From Zymoseptoria tritici IPO323 (lineage: Eukaryota > Ascomycota > Dothideomycetes > Mycosphaerellales > Mycosphaerellaceae): DNA of 64,000 bases. Below the pieces are notes generated by a model. The model had not been told where the DNA came from. It worked only from the letters and a program-made list of their open reading frames with translations, and made no database searches. Below are positions 33,176 through 43,633 of this stretch, piece by piece (positions within the stretch are counted from its first letter, which is position 1; each line of letters opens with the position of its first letter). The position numbers and the translations under genes were made by a program. The stretch is taken from the NCBI RefSeq assembly GCF_000219625.1, contig NC_018208.1, forward strand, positions 806,001 to 870,000, in the 5' to 3' direction.

Positions 33176-33850
33176 GAGCCGGTCAGTCGAAGGAAAGTGG
33201 GTGATCAGGGCTGTGGGAACCGAGCGGTACTCTGATGCAGGCTGCCAGTCAAGCAAGAGATCCCTTTGTGAGCGTCAGTTATGGCAAAAGCATGTGTTGA
33301 ATGCTTCGAAACCTGTCTTTACCGTACATACTCATCGAACGTGGCAATTGTCTCGGTCCATCAACGTCGCCCATCTTCAAAGCTCTTGCATCGAGTGCGA
33401 GGTCTTCATGAGTCCTGAACACTCGCCTATGCTAGCCCGCCGTCTTTCGTGCCGTGCATCTTTGTACTTGGATCTCGATCAGATTCAGTCAGCATCATTG
33501 CGACTTGGCGTTGTCGCGTCGATGTCGCAGAATGTTCCTGCATTGCAATGGAAGGTGCAACAGGTTGGTTTGGTGGGATTTTTCCGAGGTCCACTGTGCT
33601 GACTAAGTAATGGTCGCCTTAGGCGACAACAAGATTCGCTCAAGGGCCCTTTTGCATGATCTACCTTCTACCACGACACTTGTTGAAGAGGTGAGGTATC
33701 GCTCCCAAGTCGGGCGCACTTCAAGCTCGTTGGGACGTGAGCTCCAGCTCCACAATACAGCTAATTCAGGGCCGACCGTGCCTGCACGGGGACTCGAGAT
33801 GTTCACAGCTCCCGTTATCACTTACACGCAGCTCCTTTCCAACGCACGCC
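33176..33850. other. Intergenic gap
   Basis: About 675 bases upstream of the kinase-like gene. No convincing gene. Confidence 0.5.
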
Positions 33851-35112
33851 ATGAAACCTCTTACCATTGCGCCCTTTCGAGCAGACAATTCTCTCCGAGC
33901 CGCTTATGCTTTTGCTCACTCACTTCATGCTGGATGGCATCCCTATCAGGCTGCACCGTACCCGACAGCGATGCCATACTCCTCTGCCCAACCCGGCTAC
34001 AAGTCGCCAAAATTGTCGGAGATCGTACAGGGCAGCTCCGGACGTGAGTACTCAATTCAGTCGGTGCTACAAGACAAGCAGATTCCTTTCGGACGCGTCT
34101 ACCTTGCTACGTGTGTTGCAACATCGGCCCATATGCATGGTTGTTGGCTAAGTTCGAATACCAAATCTAGCAACGAATCCAGAAACTACGTACTGAGAGA
34201 GATTCCGCAAGATCTCGAGATACGCGCAAGCATCTATCACCGCATAGGACGTCACCCAAATGTCCGAGCACTGATCGACACTGTACCGGATCGACGCATG
34301 TTTGTCTTCCGCCATCTCAATGAGAACCTGCTCGGTTTTGTTCAGAGAGATCTATCGCTCAAGCTCATCGAACGAATTTTGAAATGCGCGCTGCAGGGTC
34401 TTGCAGCACTTCACGAACAAGACCTGGTCCACAATGGTAAATTTTCGCCTCCCCAGACTTGATGCTACCGAACTGACCGCTCTCAAGACATCAAAGCAAA
34501 TAATATCATGATCCAGACAAAAGAATGCTCACGAGACACCGATGTTCAACAGGTGCAGCTTGTTGACCTCGAAGATACCGTACATTTACCGCCTGGTAGA
34601 GCAACGATGGGCATCCAGGTAGGGAATTGGATGTGGCGTAGTCCGGAAGCCCATGCTCAAGGCCCCGTCGAGAAGTCGTCAGACATGTTTTCGTTTGGCC
34701 TTGTTGTAAGTACCCTCCTTTCCTGTCCTCAAATTGAAGAAATTGAACCCCTCCGCAGTGCATTTACGCTATGACTCAACGTTTAGTCTTGGCCGTCGAC
34801 GAGTCGGAGCTACTGGAAGGCGAGGACAAACTGGCAATCGTTCTGGAACGGCAGTTATCGTATTTTGCAGACGAAAGTGGATTCAAAGCATTTATGCAAT
34901 ATATCGGAGCCGAAAGTGCGTGGCACGAGATCTTCCGAGTCATCAACAGTGGCTTCGGCAAGGACCAGCCGCGGAAACCATTTGCCTTGTGGGACGGAAA
35001 TGGACTTGACGGTGATTTCAAAGCTTTTATCGGCGGCTTGACGAATTTCGACCCGGCAAAGCGGATGACTGCACAGCAAGCTCTGGCTCATAGATGGCTC
35101 GAGAATGTCTGA
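33851..35112 (+). CDS. Protein-kinase-like protein with DLE in place of DFG
   Basis: Four exons, 33851-34110, 34171-34436, 34488-34705 and 34759-35112, with introns of 60, 51 and 53 nt, give 365 aa. Splicing restores VYLATNESRNYVLREI in the N-lobe. Here Arg stands where the ATP-anchoring Lys of the VAIK motif is expected. The catalytic loop reads VHNDIKANNIMI (HxDxKxxN kept, with Asn for Arg). The metal-binding motif is VDLEDT (DLE, not DFG). WRSPEAH and SSDMFSFGLVCIYA correspond to the APE and subdomain IX segments. The C-lobe ends with RMTAQQALAHRWL. Fungal genomes encode many such divergent kinases, and DLED is common among them by my recollection. Whether it phosphorylates anything is open. 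Confidence 0.75.
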
Positions 35113-35869
35113 CTACGATTTATAAGGGCGTGACCTGGCTTCCGCGGCGATTGCGGACTCTTGCAGCCCAGTCCTTCATTCTCATAACACAATCCAGGTC
35201 ACCGAACACGATCACAATATCCGTGGGCCTTGGATCAATCCGACGTCATTCCTTGAGATCCAATGGTTCCGCAAAGTGCTGGAACCATCTTGGCATACAC
35301 TCCGAGCACAGCGCTGGCGATCAGAGCATTCCTGGATCTCACGGGCGTAAGCATGCGCATCGAAAAAGTCTCGGTATGGATTGCTGGTGTCTTACGGCCT
35401 CTTTACGAAGCAATTGGCCAATTGAGCCTCGTCGATGCGCATGCCCAATTCACAACCCTCGATTGATGTTTCGGTTGTAGAATGGTATGGTGATTACTGA
35501 ACGCCGCTCTCCTTGACACATGCATTTTGAGTCGCTTTACTCATGCCAAGGTGTCAAAACATCAGCAATGCGTCAGCCACGGGAGTTCTGTGCGGCGGAG
35601 TAGTTGTGGAGGTATGACAATGCTGGAAGCAATTTCGAAGGCAGACGCTCTGACATGAAGCAGAATGGGGAGGATAATCTGGCTGCATCCTTGCCCAAAC
35701 GCCGATGAGTCCGAAAGCGAAGCGTAAGACATGTCTGCATAAGTATTCGTCGAGGATCGTCTTCCAATTCGAGTTGACACAGAACTCCCAACCAAGCAAA
35801 CGTCGATATTTCCAACAAGCAAGGTCCAGCCACCATCATCGACAGATTCCATCTTCGTCACCAAACAAC
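35113..35869. other. Intergenic gap
   Basis: About 760 bases. A frame at 35263-35466 looks mildly coding-like but has no start context or homologous motif. No gene is called. Confidence 0.45.
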
Positions 35870-36174
35870 ATGCATCTCGCCCAGCTCATGGTGATGCTCG
35901 GCCTCGCAGCCTCCGCTCTGGCCACCGCCGGCTACGTACGATTCGGCCTCACGTCCTGTCTCCTTTGACATACTGACGCCCATTCCAGACCTGCAAAGTG
36001 GCTACCAACCCAGACTCCGCCGGCACGTGTTCCACAAGCGGAGGTCGCGAACATCGCCATATGCCGCTCAGTCTACACCGGACAAACAAGCATGCGCACT
36101 CCGACATGCAAGGACGAAACGTTGCCGAAGTGCAGGAACAAGCTCAGGACTGCATGAACCATGACGTGAATTAG
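35870..36174 (+). CDS. Candidate small secreted protein, 3' part uncertain
   Basis: Exon 1 (35870-35935) encodes a clear signal peptide MHLAQLMVMLGLAASALATAGY. A 53-nt GT-AG intron with a ctgac branch site leads to exon 2 (35989-36174), giving 83 aa. The first part of the mature region has two Cys (TCKVAT...GTC). The rest of this frame is His/Gln/Asn-rich and looks unlike a folded domain. In the neighbouring +1 frame the same DNA reads TPTCKDETLPKCRNKL and stops at tga near 36158, which looks more like a small Cys-rich protein. Removing 28 bases flanked by gt and ag (from about 36046) would connect the two, but that is too short for a normal intron. A frameshift is therefore likely. Confidence 0.5.
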
Positions 36175-36307
36175 CAGATTCTAGATCAACGCTGAACTGT
36201 AACGACAGAAGAGGTTGAAAAAAAACCAGCAACGCCAGAGCAGCGATCGGAACAGTGAAGCACCAGTCCATAACCAGTCGTGTTCTCAGTGTAGCGGACG
36301 GAGCATA

Positions 36308-36736
36308 TCAAGCCCGACCTCCTCCGCCACCTTTTCCTCCGCCACCTCCACTTCCTCCACCGCCTCCAGCTCCGGCCTTCGGCTGCGGGCTGGTGTGGCA
36401 AACGGCAAAGTCGCCTTCGCCATTGATGTAACAGTATGTACCAGCGTTACAGTTGATGTTGCAGCACTCGCAATTGGCATTGCATCTGCCTGTACATCGT
36501 GTCAGTGATGCAGATCGGCCCCGGTCAGACAGCTGGAAGATTGGACTTACGGCCGGCTTTGATGCAGCCATGATGACCTTTGTCCCCGGACGCGGCGGAG
36601 TCCTCTTGGAGTTGGGGAACTGACGGACGGTGCTTAGTCGAGTTCATGACTGTGGGAAGAACAATGTATGTGTGGAGACGTAATTGCGTACGCCAAGCTG
36701 ACGAACAGCAAGGCGAGGAGCTTGGATGCGTGCATG
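36308..36736 (-). CDS. Secreted Cys-rich protein with Gly-rich tail
   Basis: On the minus strand, the start at 36736 encodes a signal peptide (MHASKLLALLFVSLAYA). A middle exon (about 36617-36553) reads QLQEDSAASGDKGHHGCIKAG. After a 61-nt GT-AG intron the last exon (to 36308) begins with RCNANCECCNINC. The Cys-rich part has eight cysteines including a CxCC cluster. The C-terminal ~25 residues are almost all Gly with a few Ser/Lys. The junction between the signal-peptide exon and the middle exon could not be fixed: the phases require a donor that is not canonical (a 43-nt intron at about 36618-36660 would work), so the model is incomplete. It is convergent with the candidate secreted protein gene at 35870-36174. 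Confidence 0.6.
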
Positions 36737-37334
36737 ATGGGATATTGTGGAGTGGATCGCGAGGCTGGATTTGGGATTGTTGATGAGAACTTGAGATTTG
36801 GAGTGGGTGTGACGGGACGATGTCTTTATGTCAAGAATTGTGCGGTGATGGTCTAGACCCGGGTTGAAACGGATGGCCTTCAAACATTACCCTTTTCAGA
36901 TCGTGAGGGCATTGGACCATGCGCAGTCCTTGCACGTGGTACCAGATTGGACTGAATGAAGTGAACAATGGTCCAGGATTGAAGGCTGAGGAGGACATGC
37001 TGCGGTCGTGAAGATTGAAGGATTGCTTGGATGATCCAGGCTTCTTTCGCTAGCGGTGCCTGTGGTCGCTGCGGCTGTGCACAAGCATCGCAGCGAAGAC
37101 ATGAGCGCCTGATCATTTTTCAAGTGAAGACCTGGATGTCGAAGACGGGTTCAAGCGAGCAGCGGAGTCCTTGAGACAGGAAAACTGGTCGTCCGACCTT
37201 GCGGCCGCTGGGCGTGTTCGAAAATCCCTGCACCATGATGGTTAAAGCGGTGTCGTCTTGACTCTTGACGCCTCGCTCAAGCGGGTGCAACAAGGAGATC
37301 GCGTCGCGCGGTCAATGGAGTAAAGCCTCCACTC
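36737..37334. other. Intergenic gap
   Basis: About 600 bases including the promoter of the secreted protein gene on the left and the 3' flank of RSA3 on the right. No gene recognised. Confidence 0.5.
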
Positions 37335-37843
37335 TCACGCCTCCACCGCCTTCCCGACTGCAACCCTCTCCTCCACGCTGAAGCATGCGGTACCTTGCCT
37401 CAATGCTCGGACCAACATCGGCACACTCCTCTCATTGAAATCACCCGCGGACCTCAGTTTGTCCAGATCATTGGCGAATTCATTCGTCGTTTGGCGGAGG
37501 ATGAAGTCCGAAAAAGCCTTTTCATGCGCTTGGTCTTGGGAATTTTTTGAGATTTCTTGTGGAGGGATTACAATGGAATGCGACGCAACTTCCTCGTCCG
37601 AGCGAGCCGGAGCGGTGGACGTGGATTTGGACTTCTTCTGCTTCTTTATAGGCTGTTCCTGGGGTACTTCGGAGACTGGTTCCGGCGTTGATGCTGCGCT
37701 TTCGTTGTCGGAGGATATGGGTGAAGAGACTTGAAATTTCTGTTAATTTGAGGACATGCGAAGAGGAACAGGACAGGACACAAACCCTCTGTTCTGCTCT
37801 TACGCTTGTTCCGGCGCTTCTTGATGGTTTTGTCAGGAGCCAT
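37335..37843 (-). CDS. RSA3: Ribosome assembly protein 3
   Basis: Two exons, 37843-37786 and 37729-37335, joined over a 56-nt intron with a ttaac branch site, give 150 aa. The N-terminus is strongly basic (KKRRNKRKSRTE) followed by an acidic/Ser-rich linker and a KKQKSK patch. The C-terminal half carries the conserved core FSDFILRQTTNEFANDLDKLR, then RSVPMLVRALRQG and FSVEERVAVG, which defines RSA3. Family knowledge: a nucleolar factor in pre-60S particle assembly that acts with the DEAD-box helicase Dbp6. The unspliced reading of the first exon runs into a different frame, so the intron is needed. Confidence 0.9.
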
Positions 37844-38119
37844 GATTGTTCGGGATGATGGTTTAATGTTCAGGAGTTCGTCCTGCAAAGTTCTCGTGAG
37901 ATGGTATCGACATTCACTTCAAGATTGGCGGTTTTTAGTCTTGGCACATGTCTAGACATCCACTTTTGGCCTCAAGTGGAGAAGTCACTCAGTACACCGC
38001 GATTCTTCATGAGCATTGACGGATTTGCCATGCTTGTGCTTATGAATCATTATTTACATCGTTGCGGCGGGCATTGGTCCTCACTCTGAGCCGGACATCG
38101 TATCAATCCAACCCACACT

Positions 38120-39271
38120 TCACTGTCGTTTCTTCTCGACAAGCTCGACAGGTGCTGCCAATACCGCATCCCGTTCCTGCAGCAGGAATGCGGCAGCTGC
38201 GCCAGGTCCAGCGAGAATCGAAACCAGTCCAGCCTGGGCATAGGTCTCCAGAACGCTGCCTCCGCTCTTCCTCTTGGAAGCAGAAATAGCTTCTGCCGAC
38301 AAAGTAGCAGCCCAGATCACGATCGCAGCAGATGAGCAGAGGTAATCCCACTGGAGGAATATCGCAACGCCAGTTTCGAAGGGCACCTTCTGAACGACCG
38401 ATTCTGGATAGAACTGGGTTGGAATCAAGACGATTCTGGCGTCAAGCGCCGCGACAACATCCTCCTTGAGCCAACCAGATGCCAGGTGACCACTCAACAG
38501 ATACGCCAAAGAAATGATGTGGAAGAAGCCCGACGCCAGAATGCTGAACACGTAGAACTTGCGCCGGGTGAAGAATGCCGGCTCAGTTGAAACGGATGCG
38601 GCGCTCTTCCCACCGAGCACGGTGATGGTCTTCCAAGCCACGTACACCCACACCGGATGGAAGAGTCGAAGAATCGCCCACAACGGCTGCGAAAGAATGC
38701 CCTGACCGTCAGGCTGGGTGCGAAGCATGAAAGCGCTCGGCACAACATGACCGATCATCAATGCATAGCCCAAAGCTTTGGAGTGTCCGCTTGGCGCCGC
38801 GGTAGGCTTGGTGACAGTCTTCGTCGGGTTCCGGACCATAAGCAGATGCGTGATTGCCCAGATTGGCGTGAAGAGTCCAATACCAAGCAGCTCTCCCATG
38901 ACCTCGAAGAAGTATGTCGCGAAGAAGAAGCCGGTGGAGGTACTGCCGTGAGCTTCCGACAGCATCATGATCCAGATGCTAGAGAGCGTGCCGAGGAGAT
39001 GGTTTCCTTGCCAGTGAGCTCGGACGTTTCTTGAGTCCAGAGTCGTGTGGAAGAACGCTGCCATGAAGGCAAAGAAGTTGTCCAACTTATCCAGGCCGGT
39101 ACGAGGAAGAGAAAGAGGGATGTTGGTACCGGGTAAAATCTTGACTGGATTTGCGAGGACATTCTCAAGATTGACGGTGCCGTTCCATTCGGATTGTTTG
39201 GCCAGCGCGAAGTGAGCAGTGACTGCCAGGCCTGCCAGCAGCGCAATGGCGAAAGGGCGTACAGCGGACAT
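38120..39271 (-). CDS. Hypothetical multi-pass membrane protein
   Basis: A single exon of 383 aa from a true ATG. An N-terminal hydrophobic segment (residues 5-25) could be a signal anchor. About seven to eight further hydrophobic segments occur, for example around SSIWIMMLSEA, FFFATYFFEVMGELLGIGLF, YALMIGHVVPSAFML and FSILASGFFHIISLAYLL. Conserved-looking His and Trp residues sit at segment ends. Proteins of this general look occur in many filamentous ascomycetes, some next to secondary-metabolite genes, but I cannot name the family. It lies 0.7 kb from the transposon and 4.5 kb from the NRPS-like gene. Confidence 0.75.
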   Translation of the reverse strand: MSAVRPFAIALLAGLAVTAHFALAKQSEWNGTVNLENVLANPVKILPGTNIPLSLPRTGLDKLDNFFAFMAAFFHTTLDSRNVRAHWQGNHLLGTLSSIWIMMLSEAHGSTSTGFFFATYFFEVMGELLGIGLFTPIWAITHLLMVRNPTKTVTKPTAAPSGHSKALGYALMIGHVVPSAFMLRTQPDGQGILSQPLWAILRLFHPVWVYVAWKTITVLGGKSAASVSTEPAFFTRRKFYVFSILASGFFHIISLAYLLSGHLASGWLKEDVVAALDARIVLIPTQFYPESVVQKVPFETGVAIFLQWDYLCSSAAIVIWAATLSAEAISASKRKSGGSVLETYAQAGLVSILAGPGAAAAFLLQERDAVLAAPVELVEKKRQ

Positions 39272-39960
39272 CGTTGATGATCTGATGGTCTGACTGGAGT
39301 GGGCTGACGAAGAGTTGTTGCTGCGGTTGCAGAGACGGGAGGTGGGAAAGGCTATGGAGGAACTGAACGGATAAACTGAGGTCTTACAGGGGATATGTGT
39401 CTCACAGATGACTTTGTCTTATCTGGTAATTGGTACGGCCGACCTAGGGTGTCTTCCGGCCGTACGAGAACGAAGAGGGGAGAGGAGAGGACGAGGTGAC
39501 CAGCTCTCACTCCAGAGCTGGACTTGCCGGACCTCGGTCCTTCTTTTCGCCGGGGCTTGGCAGGGGTGCGATGTCTGCGAGGAGTACGCACGAGACATCA
39601 TCGTTGACTTGCCGTTGAAGCCACACAGAGATGTCGCCTCGTCGAGCGTCGGCGCCGCCCCGTCAGTGGCCAGCGCAGTGTCTGCGAGGCATTGTCCAGA
39701 GCGACCTTGTGAGCTTTCTGTCGTCGAAGGCAGGCCTGCCTGACCAATAGCCCGATACCATGCATGAGAAGCGATACAATGCACCTGATCCTTGACTGCT
39801 AGGCGGTAGTGTCTCAGAGCATGCTTGAGGGCGGACGACACAATGATGGCTGACCTTCGAGCTGGCACTGTCGCGTTGTACTTGTACACGAGTCCGCAGC
39901 AAGTTGCTCAAGGCTCCAGAGCATTTTCCAAATGCAGGCGATCGACGGGGAAGCGCTGGC
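39272..39960. other. Intergenic flank of the transposon
   Basis: About 690 bases. Frames on both strands are short and overlap each other. The last bases before the insertion are the target flank of the element. Confidence 0.5.
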
Positions 39961-39962
39961 TA

Positions 39963-40005
39963 ACGTGTACAAGGGGGAAGTTGGGTCGAGGGGAAGTTGT
40001 TAGCG
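39963..40005 (+). repeat. Left terminal inverted repeat
   Basis: 43 bp beginning acgtgtacaaggggg. It differs from the right copy at one base (position 7, A versus G on the same strand). The preceding TA is the target duplication. Confidence 0.95.
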
Positions 40006-40165
40006 CGTGCCGCTAAACCGCAAATAGACGCGTGTTACGCATTGTTACAGCTTACGGAAGCTCCCGTAGGGTTATTAAGCATAATCGACGGCTCTATCTT
40101 ATCTTCGAATCCTCTACTACTTCTAGCTTATTTAGTCGTATATACGCTTATAACTACTATTAACA

Positions 40166-42426
40166 ATGCCTACGCTCGCTGCTAGTGCTAATTTGAAGGC
40201 TAAGACTACCGCCGAGAAGGAGGCGATAATTATACGAGCCCTTAGGGACTAGGCTACCGGAAGATAGACTAAATACCTTAATTGCGCTAACCTCTACGAC
40301 GTACTATATAGTACCTTTACTAACCGGCTAAAGGGTACAACTTAAGAGCGTTAAGTAGTATATAAGTATAAGAACTGTCTAACTAGAGCTAGTCGAGCCG
40401 CTCTAACCGTCTATATTACTCGATTAATCGATATAGGCTTCCCTCCGGTCTACGAGATAGTTAGGCTATAGGCTAAACAACTACGCTAATGTTAGCTCGA
40501 TTATAACGCTAACGAGGAGCCTATTAGTATCTACTAGCCGGCTAACTTTATCTCGAAGAACGATACGCTCTAGCTTAAGTAGGTAACTATAAGAGACTCT
40601 AATCGACGCGTAGTAGAAGGAAACCCTTAGGTATTAAAGGAGTAGTTTAAGCTACTAAACATAATAATATAAGAGCTTAACGTAATGCCGGAAGATCTAT
40701 ATAACATAGACGAGACTAGCTATATACTCGGTATTACCGACCGCGTTTATCGAGCCGTATATAGAAGGTCGGCTACTACTATATAGTTCTTATAACCTAG
40801 AGCTCGTAAATAGGTTACGGTAATTAAGAGGATTAGCGCTACCGGTTTATAGATACTACTATATATTATCTTTAGAGCGAAGTAGATAATACGGAGTTTA
40901 CTAATAGCCTTCTAAGTACGCTTCTTAGACAAGGCATTTCTTACTATTACTAATAACGGCTAGAGTAATAGAGATAACGGCATAGTATAGTTATAATACT
41001 TTAATATAACGAGTCTACCTTCTACGTAAGGACGATAGCGACTACTTATTATAGACGGCTACTCTACGTATAAGGACCTTAATTTTATTAACTACGCCCT
41101 CGCTAACCGTATATAGCTAATCTGTCTACTAAGCTATTTAATATACCTTCTATAGCCGCTTAACGTTAGAATCTTCGGCCCTCTAAAGGCGGCATATAGC
41201 TTAACGCTACTCCGGCTTATAGCTACCGAAGGACTTACGTAAGTAACGAAGGAGGACTTCCTAGAGGTCTATACGGAGATAAGGGCAATAGTATTTAATA
41301 AGTCTAATATTACGGCTTTATTTAGAGCAACCGGTATTATGCCTCTTAACGTAGAAGTAGTCCTTAAGAAGCTTCTATCTACGTTTACCGCTAACATCTT
41401 ACTACTAGCTAAACGATAAGCTATAGCGACTTAATTCGTACCGTCCGGCTCCTTCTTCGTAGATAAGAACGTAGACTCGCTACTACTACCGATAGCTCTA
41501 TGTCTACGAACGCTGTTACGATAGCCCCTTAAGGATATTAGCTTACCTTAGTATACGCCGGCTATACGCTATCGATTAAAGCGGACTACGAGTAAGATAG
41601 AGCTAGCTAGCGACCTTATTAAGACACTTAGTAAGGGCATACCTAAGAGGATTAGTCGGCTCTATAAGTATATAATTAAGGGTATTGCCGTCGTTATAGA
41701 TACTATCGACCTATTACTTACTAAAAACCGATAACTCCGTAGTAGTAAGGCTTATTCGGTATAACGGAAGTCTACTAAGAAGCTCGTTACTAAAGGGCAA
41801 TAGTTTAATACTACCTTCCGTAATAAGCTACTCGTAGAGCTAGCTAATAAGGATTAATTAGATGCTATAGTTAAGCACTATAGACAACGTATTATTACCC
41901 TTAAAGTAGTAAAGGTAATAAGATAGGGCTTAGCTAAGGCTCGTTAAGTAGTTACTCGTAAGGAGCGAATATAATTAAATAAGCTAGTAGCCGCTTCGAA
42001 GGGTAAGAGCTAGTAGAAGGATGCCGTATATAATAAACTACTACTCTCGTTCCGTAAGGACTTAATTATAAAGTATAAAGGTTATAATATCCCCGTACTA
42101 GTAGTTAAACGAACGCTAGATCGTATTACTAAGGATCTTACCGCGTAGAAGGCGGCTAAGGACGTAGCTCGTATCGCTTACTCCGTATAGAAGGAAACGG
42201 TAAAGAAGGAAACGACTAATATAGCCGATAAGGTAGCTATAATAGAGGCGATCTATACTAAAGCGGATATACTTAACGACGCGGTAATTAGTTACTTTAC
42301 TACTCTCGGAGCGGTAGTAATACTAGTAGCAATCGACTAGCTAGCTACTAGTAATGCGGACGATAAGGCGGAAGATAACGGCAATAGCACTAAGGATAAT
42401 AATATAGAGCCCTTCTACCCTTACTA
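40166..42426 (+). pseudogene. Decayed pogo-type DDE transposase
   Basis: From the ATG at 40166 one frame can be read with dozens of TAG and TAA and no TGA. Recognisable landmarks in frame: MPEDLYNIDETSY (first catalytic Asp region, ~40685), VTVIKRISATG (~40818), LLIIDGYSTYKD (second Asp, ~41042) and LNVRIFGPLKAAY (~41157). This order is that of fungal pogo/Fot1 DDE transposases. The TAG/TAA positions are those expected from Gln or Trp codons after C-to-T change. TAA at 41417 may be the original end or another decayed codon. The same frame stays free of other stop types to about 42426, with Lys/Arg-rich helical sequence, so the original protein may have been up to ~750 aa. It is certainly non-functional now. 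Confidence 0.88.
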
Positions 42427-42920
42427 ACTCGATCTAAGGCTTTACGAAGCCTTACTATAGCCTTTATTACTACTAACTAGTAATAGAAGCTACTAACATA
42501 CCGATAACGAGCTAGTATAGGCTCTAGAAGAGGGCATAGAGGCTAATAGCGGTTTTAAGCTATTTTAAGTTAATTAGCGCTATAAAAAGGGCTTCCTTAT
42601 TAATACCTATTAATTATTCTTATCTAAGCGAGCCCTCTAATTAGCCGAATAGCTCGTTACCCTTACTGTCGCTATATTTAACCGTCGTAAACGTAAGGAG
42701 TCTGTGAAGTATCTAGCCCCTCTTAGTAAAGCTAGCTTAAAAACTTCGTATAATTTTTATAGTACTACTACTACTCGCTATAAGAAGTTTCTTTATTACA
42801 TCTAAGCAAACAGATTACGCGCTTTTATTTGCACTACTCAGAATATTAATGCGACGCGTGGTTGATAAGCAATAAGGTAGTAGTATTAAATACAGTAGAG
42901 GGGGGGGGAGTGCTAAGACA

Positions 42921-42963
42921 CGCTAACAACTTCCCCTCGACCCAACTTCCCCCTTGCACACGT
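42921..42963 (-). repeat. Right terminal inverted repeat
   Basis: 43 bp, inverse of the left copy with one difference, followed by TA. A run of eleven G with no other base (about 42899-42909) lies just inside it. Confidence 0.95.
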
Positions 42964-43069
42964 TAAACGGAACAAGGGCTTCTAACGGCCATTCCAACAT
43001 CCGACACCAGAGGTGTGCGCTCAGCTCTGGGCTGCAGTTCGACAAGGCCACGATGAATTCGAGCAATTC

Positions 43070-43633
43070 ATGCAAACGGCAGAAGATGATGGCTGGTGTA
43101 CCACGAGGCTTCTTTGCAGCTCCAACGAGCGTGGACGAAACTTCCTCCACATTGCAGCAGAAACCGGAGACTGGCGCACTATCCATGTCCTTGTAAACCT
43201 CTGGATCATTTGCCATCCGCCCATCCCTCTTTACATCAGTATCCCACGCAAAAGAGTGCCCGTCCAACGAGATCTCGATGGGAATACACCGTTACACATC
43301 GCTGTAATCCACGACCACCAGGCTTTCGCCAAGGCCCTGCTCTTGTACTACAATTGCGAACCGATAATTGAGCCCCTGAGCGTGGAGGCTTCACAAGAAC
43401 ATGCGGATGGTCCTCGTGAGTACCCGGTGCCGATGTCGATGTACGAGATGGAATTCGCCCCGCGATTGAGGTTCCTGGTTGATCTTAAAAACAACGCCGG
43501 CCTCGTGGCCTCACAGGCTGGACATGCTGCTGGTTCAACCGCAATGGCGACTTGGCCTGAAGACTTTAGGAAGCAAGGCTTAGATGGCATCGAGTTGGTC
43601 TCTGGTGAGGAAAGCGATGATGAATATGAGTGA
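43070..43633 (+). CDS. Ankyrin-repeat protein, possibly 5'-truncated by the transposon
   Basis: The frame is open from 42986, 21 bases beyond the transposon's TA duplication. The first ATG in frame is 43070, giving 187 aa. Two ankyrin repeats are visible: GRNFLHIAAETGDWRTIHVLV (~residues 20-40) and DGNTPLHIAVIHDHQAFAKALL (~70-90). The C-terminal part is unstructured with an acidic end (SGEESDDEYE). Reading upstream of the ATG continues coding-like for ~25 codons. A ctaac word at 42983 followed by cag at 43010 could be an intron end, so an earlier exon may have been separated by the insertion. Ankyrin repeats mediate protein binding; the partner is unknown. Confidence 0.6.
   Translation: MQTAEDDGWCTTRLLCSSNERGRNFLHIAAETGDWRTIHVLVNLWIICHPPIPLYISIPRKRVPVQRDLDGNTPLHIAVIHDHQAFAKALLLYYNCEPIIEPLSVEASQEHADGPREYPVPMSMYEMEFAPRLRFLVDLKNNAGLVASQAGHAAGSTAMATWPEDFRKQGLDGIELVSGEESDDEYE

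Larger units (their letters stand above)
39963..42963. mobile_element. Tc1/mariner (pogo/Fot1-like) transposon, RIP-saturated interior, 43-bp TIRs
   Basis: A 3001-bp element is bounded by terminal inverted repeats 39963-40005 and 42921-42963. These match at 42 of 43 positions and are flanked by a TA duplication (39961-39962, 42964-42965), the target site of the Tc1/mariner superfamily. Between roughly 40.1 and 42.8 kb CpA and TpG are almost absent while TpA is very frequent. The outer ~140 bp on each side and the TIRs are not affected. A single decayed transposase frame runs through the interior. The pattern is that of repeat-induced point mutation of a once multi-copy element. Confidence 0.95.
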
